A stretch of 64,000 nucleotides of DNA from Amaricoccus macauensis_A. Lineage in GTDB: Bacteria; Pseudomonadota; Alphaproteobacteria; Rhodobacterales; Rhodobacteraceae. The position numbers were made by a program, and so were the translations under genes. A model generated the notes under the pieces. The model saw nothing but the letters and a program-made list of their open reading frames with translations, made no database searches and was not told where the DNA came from. Location of the stretch: the NCBI RefSeq assembly GCF_049800915.1, contig NZ_JBNAFY010000006.1:124001-188000 (forward strand), given 5' to 3'. Of the stretch, positions 61,630-64,000 are shown piece by piece. The stretch's first letter is position 1. Every line of letters begins with the position of its first letter.

Positions 61630-62193
61630 TCAGCCTTCCTCGTTGTTGGCTGGGGGGGGGTCGTTGCGCGGCGGACGGCCGATCACTTCGCGAAGCTCGT
61701 CGAGCTCGATGAAGTTGTCCGCCTGGCGGCGCAGTTCATCGGCGATCATCGGCGGGTTCGTCCGGATGGTCGAGACCACGGAGACGCGAACGCCCTGGCG
61801 CTGAAGCGACTCGACCAGCGGCCGGAAGTCACCGTCGCCCGAGAAGAGGACGATGTGATCGACATGCGGCGCGATTTCCATCGCGTCCACCGCAAGCTCG
61901 ATGTCCATGTTGCCCTTCACCTTGCGGCGACCGCTGGAATCCGTGAATTCCTTCGCCGGCTTGGTGACCATCGAGAAGCCGTTGTAGTGCAACCAGTCGA
62001 CCAGCGGGCGGATCGGGGAATATTCCTCGGTTTCCAGGAGCGCGGTGTAGTAGAATGCCCGCAAGAGCTTGCCACGACGCATGAATTCCGTACGCAGCAA
62101 TTTGTAATCTATATCGAAACCCAAAGCGCGCGCTGCGGCATACAGATTGGCGCCGTCGATGAACAACGCGAGTCGTTCGTCACGATAAAACAT
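61630..62193 (-). CDS. NYN-domain protein (LabA/DUF88 family)
   Basis: A 187-residue PIN-like NYN-domain protein. The four acidic residues of the expected active site are in ALFIDGANLYAAARALG, KGNMDIELAVDAMEI and IVLFSGDGDFRPLV, so it is likely an active ribonuclease, acting on RNA in the cytoplasm. The Pro/Asn-rich C-terminus is probably disordered. AAGGAG precedes the start. It is divergent from folK. Confidence 0.88.
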   Translation of the reverse strand: MFYRDERLALFIDGANLYAAARALGFDIDYKLLRTEFMRRGKLLRAFYYTALLETEEYSPIRPLVDWLHYNGFSMVTKPAKEFTDSSGRRKVKGNMDIELAVDAMEIAPHVDHIVLFSGDGDFRPLVESLQRQGVRVSVVSTIRTNPPMIADELRRQADNFIELDELREVIGRPPRNDPPPANNEEG

Positions 62194-62304
62194 GCGCCAA
62201 CTCCTTTTTTACCCTGTTTGAATGACACTGAAGCCGACAAGAAACTTCGCCTAGCGGAGAGCGCCTTATAATTGCACTCATCCGACAGGGGAAGTTAAAA
62301 AACA

Positions 62305-62317
62305 TTGCAATATGCAA
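62305..62317. promoter_or_regulatory. palindrome upstream of folK
   Basis: TTGCA-ATA-TGCAA is a perfect inverted repeat ending ten bases before the folK start. It resembles half of the Fur-type box near sitA in sequence but not in spacing, so identity is open. Confidence 0.3.
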
Positions 62318-62327
62318 CCAAAAAAAT

Positions 62328-62897
62328 GTGGGTCTCACTCTTTTGTATCACTTTCTAGCTCTCGGCTCCAACCTGTCCAGCAAAATCGGCGGATCTCTAC
62401 ATACACTCGAATCAGCAATAGACAAGTTGAAGGCGTGCGGTTTGGAAGTCACTTCAACCAGCAAGTGGTACTCGACGCCCGCATTTCCAGTCGGAAAAGG
62501 ACCCGATTTCGTGAATGGGGCCATATCGGTCAAATCCCGCCGGACGCCCAAAGATGTGCTTGAAATCATTCATTCTGTCGAGGATGAACTCGGGCGTGTC
62601 AGACGCGAACGCTGGGCGCCGCGGGTTTGCGATATCGATCTTATTGCAAGCGGCGGGATGATCTGCCCGTCCGTCGAGATCTGGCGACACTGGGCCGATC
62701 TGCCCCTTGAGCGCCAACTCGAGGAGCAGCCATCACAGCTGATCCTTCCGCATCCCCGGCTGCATGAGCGCGGATTTGTCCTGAAACCGCTTGCAGATAT
62801 TGCTCCCGACTGGGTCCATCCGGTTCTTAACCTTACGGTGGAAAAGATGCTGGAAGCGCTTCCCGGAGAGGCTCTCGCGGATGTTCGCGAGATTTGA
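62328..62897 (+). CDS. folK: 6-hydroxymethyl-7,8-dihydropterin pyrophosphokinase
   Basis: About 185-189 residues. The enzyme pyrophosphorylates hydroxymethyl-dihydropterin in folate synthesis. FLALGSNLSSKIGG near the N-terminus and RVRRERWAPRVCDIDLI, then LPHPRLHERGFVLKPL, are diagnostic. The start is unclear: a GTG at 62328 and a TTG at 62343 are in frame, no ATG is, and no ribosome-binding site is obvious. The upstream region is unusually rich in A. Confidence 0.9.
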   Translation: MGLTLLYHFLALGSNLSSKIGGSLHTLESAIDKLKACGLEVTSTSKWYSTPAFPVGKGPDFVNGAISVKSRRTPKDVLEIIHSVEDELGRVRRERWAPRVCDIDLIASGGMICPSVEIWRHWADLPLERQLEEQPSQLILPHPRLHERGFVLKPLADIAPDWVHPVLNLTVEKMLEALPGEALADVREI

Positions 62898-62917
62898 CAT
62901 GGTTAAAAACCCGCTAA

Positions 62918-63055
62918 GGGGGTCCACGGGGATCCAGCGTGGGGTGGCGAAGATCCGATATCACGGCCCGAAGAAGAAGCGCGGTGATCCGGGCAAGACC
63001 TGCCGCTCGGGAACGGCGCGGTTTGGTCAAAGCGGCCAGAGGGCCCACGACCCCC
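62918..63055 (+). ncRNA. candidate structured RNA between folK and rpoZ
   Basis: The 273-base gap between folK and rpoZ has GGGGGTC at 62918-62924 exactly complementary to GACCCCC at 63049-63055, enclosing further helices: ATCAC/GTGAT around a GA-rich loop, and GACC-GCCG with CGGC-GGTC. A TTGACA element overlaps the folK stop at 62894. I found no match to tmRNA, SRP RNA, RNase P or 6S RNA. A 63-codon, very basic open frame covers the same stretch. It may be a small RNA, a leader, or chance. Confidence 0.3.
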
Positions 63056-63170
63056 GGAAAACGCTACGATTGTGGGTGAAGGCAAACTGAAGACGCCCCG
63101 AAGTGGGCTTGCACCTCAGGGCAGGAACGGGTAGTTATGCACAGATCGGCACAAATAGCTAGAGGCATAT

Positions 63171-63521
63171 ATGGCCCGCGTTACCGTTGAAGATTGCGTC
63201 GACAAGGTACCGAATCGCTTTGAACTCGTGATGCTCGCAGCACATCGTGCGCGCTCACTGTCTTCGGGCGCTCCGCTGACCGTCGAACGCGACAACGACA
63301 AGAACCCGGTGGTCGCCCTGCGCGAAATCGCCGAAGAAACCCTTTCCGCAGAAGAGTTGCGGGAATCCGCGATCGAAAGCTTCCAGCGTCAGATCGAGGT
63401 CGACGAGCCCGAAGAGGACGTCATGACCCTGCTGGCCGGCAACGCCGATGCGCCCGCCGAGGACGACATGTCCGAGGAGCGGCTCCTGCGTGCGCTGATG
63501 GAAGCACAGGGCGAGCGCTGA
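63171..63521 (+). CDS. rpoZ: RNA polymerase omega subunit
   Basis: A 116-residue omega subunit. MARVTVEDCVDKVPNRFELV and MLAAHRARSLSSGAPLTVER, then NPVVALREIAE, are canonical. The acidic C-terminal extension of about 45 residues is typical of alphaproteobacteria. Omega assists RNA polymerase assembly and, in some bacteria, ppGpp binding, in keeping with rel being next. TTGCAC and TAGTTA with a 17-base spacer at 63109-63137 may be the promoter. Confidence 0.95.
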   Translation: MARVTVEDCVDKVPNRFELVMLAAHRARSLSSGAPLTVERDNDKNPVVALREIAEETLSAEELRESAIESFQRQIEVDEPEEDVMTLLAGNADAPAEDDMSEERLLRALMEAQGER

Positions 63522-63580
63522 ACCTGCCCCACCACCCGCCTCCCACCACTGCGATCGCCCAGACCGCGGTGGCAGGAGGG

Positions 63581-64000
63581 TTGGTTCCGGCAGAAATACT
63601 TGCCAACCAGGTCAAGGCCTATAATCCGCACTCGAATTCGGGCCTGATCGCCGCCGCCTACGAGTATGGCGAGCGGATGCATGACGGCCAGCTGCGGCGG
63701 AGCGGTGAGCCCTACTTCACCCATCCCGTCGCTGTCGCCTTCCTGCTCGCGGAGCAGCGGCTCGACGATGCGACCATCATCACCGCGCTCCTGCACGACA
63801 CGATAGAAGACACCAAGAGCACCTATACCGAGATCGCGCTTCGGTTTGGGGATGAGATCGCGCAACTCGTCAACGGCGTGACCAAGCTCACCAACCTGGA
63901 ACTTTCCTCGAACCAGAACGCCCAGGCCGAGAACTTCCGCAAGCTTCTCATGGCGATGTCGAAGGACGTGCGTGTCCTGCTCGTCAAGCTGGCCGACCGG
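63581..64000 (+). CDS. rel: RelA/SpoT-family (p)ppGpp synthetase/hydrolase, 5' part
   Basis: An open frame running off the right edge with about 140 codons visible. PYFTHPVAVAFLLAEQRLDD, TALLHDTIEDT and VTKLTNLELSSNQNAQAEN form the Mn-dependent HD hydrolase domain with the His-Asp pair intact. It makes and degrades (p)ppGpp in the stringent response. The TTG at 63581 fits the usual start of homologues but touches its ribosome-binding site AGGAGGG; a GTG at 63569 is the alternative. It follows rpoZ by about 50 bases and is probably co-transcribed. Confidence 0.92.
   Translation, partial: MVPAEILANQVKAYNPHSNSGLIAAAYEYGERMHDGQLRRSGEPYFTHPVAVAFLLAEQRLDDATIITALLHDTIEDTKSTYTEIALRFGDEIAQLVNGVTKLTNLELSSNQNAQAENFRKLLMAMSKDVRVLLVKLADR

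Noticed and set aside
62899..63090. 63-codon basic frame after folK
   Set aside because: No ribosome-binding site, no known family; the region looks more like structured RNA or plain spacer.

Overview
The window reads as chromosomal DNA of a Rhodobacteraceae (roseobacter-type) alphaproteobacterium. The evidence is high GC, a short flagellin, a Mur-type Fur regulator beside sitABCD, a PucC-like carrier divergent from a one-step 5-aminolevulinate synthase (hemA) with an FNR-type box between them, the folK/rpoZ/rel order, and many small families typical of that group. No tRNA, rRNA, phage, insertion sequence or CRISPR array was found. Most of it is core genome; the region at about 15.2-19.7 kb looks accessory.

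Layout. 1-5.2 kb: flagellin (cut by the window edge), Mur regulator, Fur-type operator with an abutting promoter, then the manganese importer sitABCD. 5.2-9.1 kb: PucC-like carrier, FNR box, hemA and an orphan TAXI binding protein. 9.1-15.2 kb: a ROK repressor with a perfect palindrome upstream, a 10-codon leader peptide, two half-size ABC exporters and tlyA. 15.2-19.7 kb: a divergent HlyC-like lysine acyltransferase followed by three paralogous RTX calcium-binding proteins, terminators and five 11-bp direct repeats. 19.5-27.1 kb: an APC permease with a foldable leader, a VOC enzyme, an RNA methyltransferase, an SLT lipoprotein, LysR, GNAT, two uncharacterised genes and a GlpR-like repressor. 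27.4-32.5 kb: gap, an NDH-2-like enzyme fused to a cyclic-nucleotide-binding domain, two hairpins and an animal-type heme peroxidase.

32.6-43 kb: DUF3047, an EamA transporter, split MnmC (mnmD divergent from an MnmC2-like oxidoreductase), a methyltransferase, glutaredoxin 2, a DUF4395/cysteine desulfurase-like pair and pntAB. 43.3-47 kb: ynjBCD-like importer. 47-52.2 kb: Na/Pi cotransporter, map, a PHB-depolymerase-like hydrolase, YdcF, a small membrane protein and DUF1801. 52.2-57 kb: leuD and leuB separated by a phosphatase-fold protein, a noncoding region with another 11-bp repeat array and a PRC-barrel protein, then ung. 57-64 kb: a CAP-domain protein, a periplasmic protein, rnhA, DUF3429, ispH, a GT8 enzyme, a NYN-domain protein, folK, a foldable spacer, rpoZ and the start of rel.

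The most interesting candidate system is the acyltransferase/RTX cluster. The three small RTX proteins share an N-terminal module and a C-terminus but lack a pore-forming region, and the third has exactly one lysine in 324 residues, at a position conserved in all three. The second is the leader-peptide region of the ABC exporter pair. These functional readings are inferences from sequence alone.
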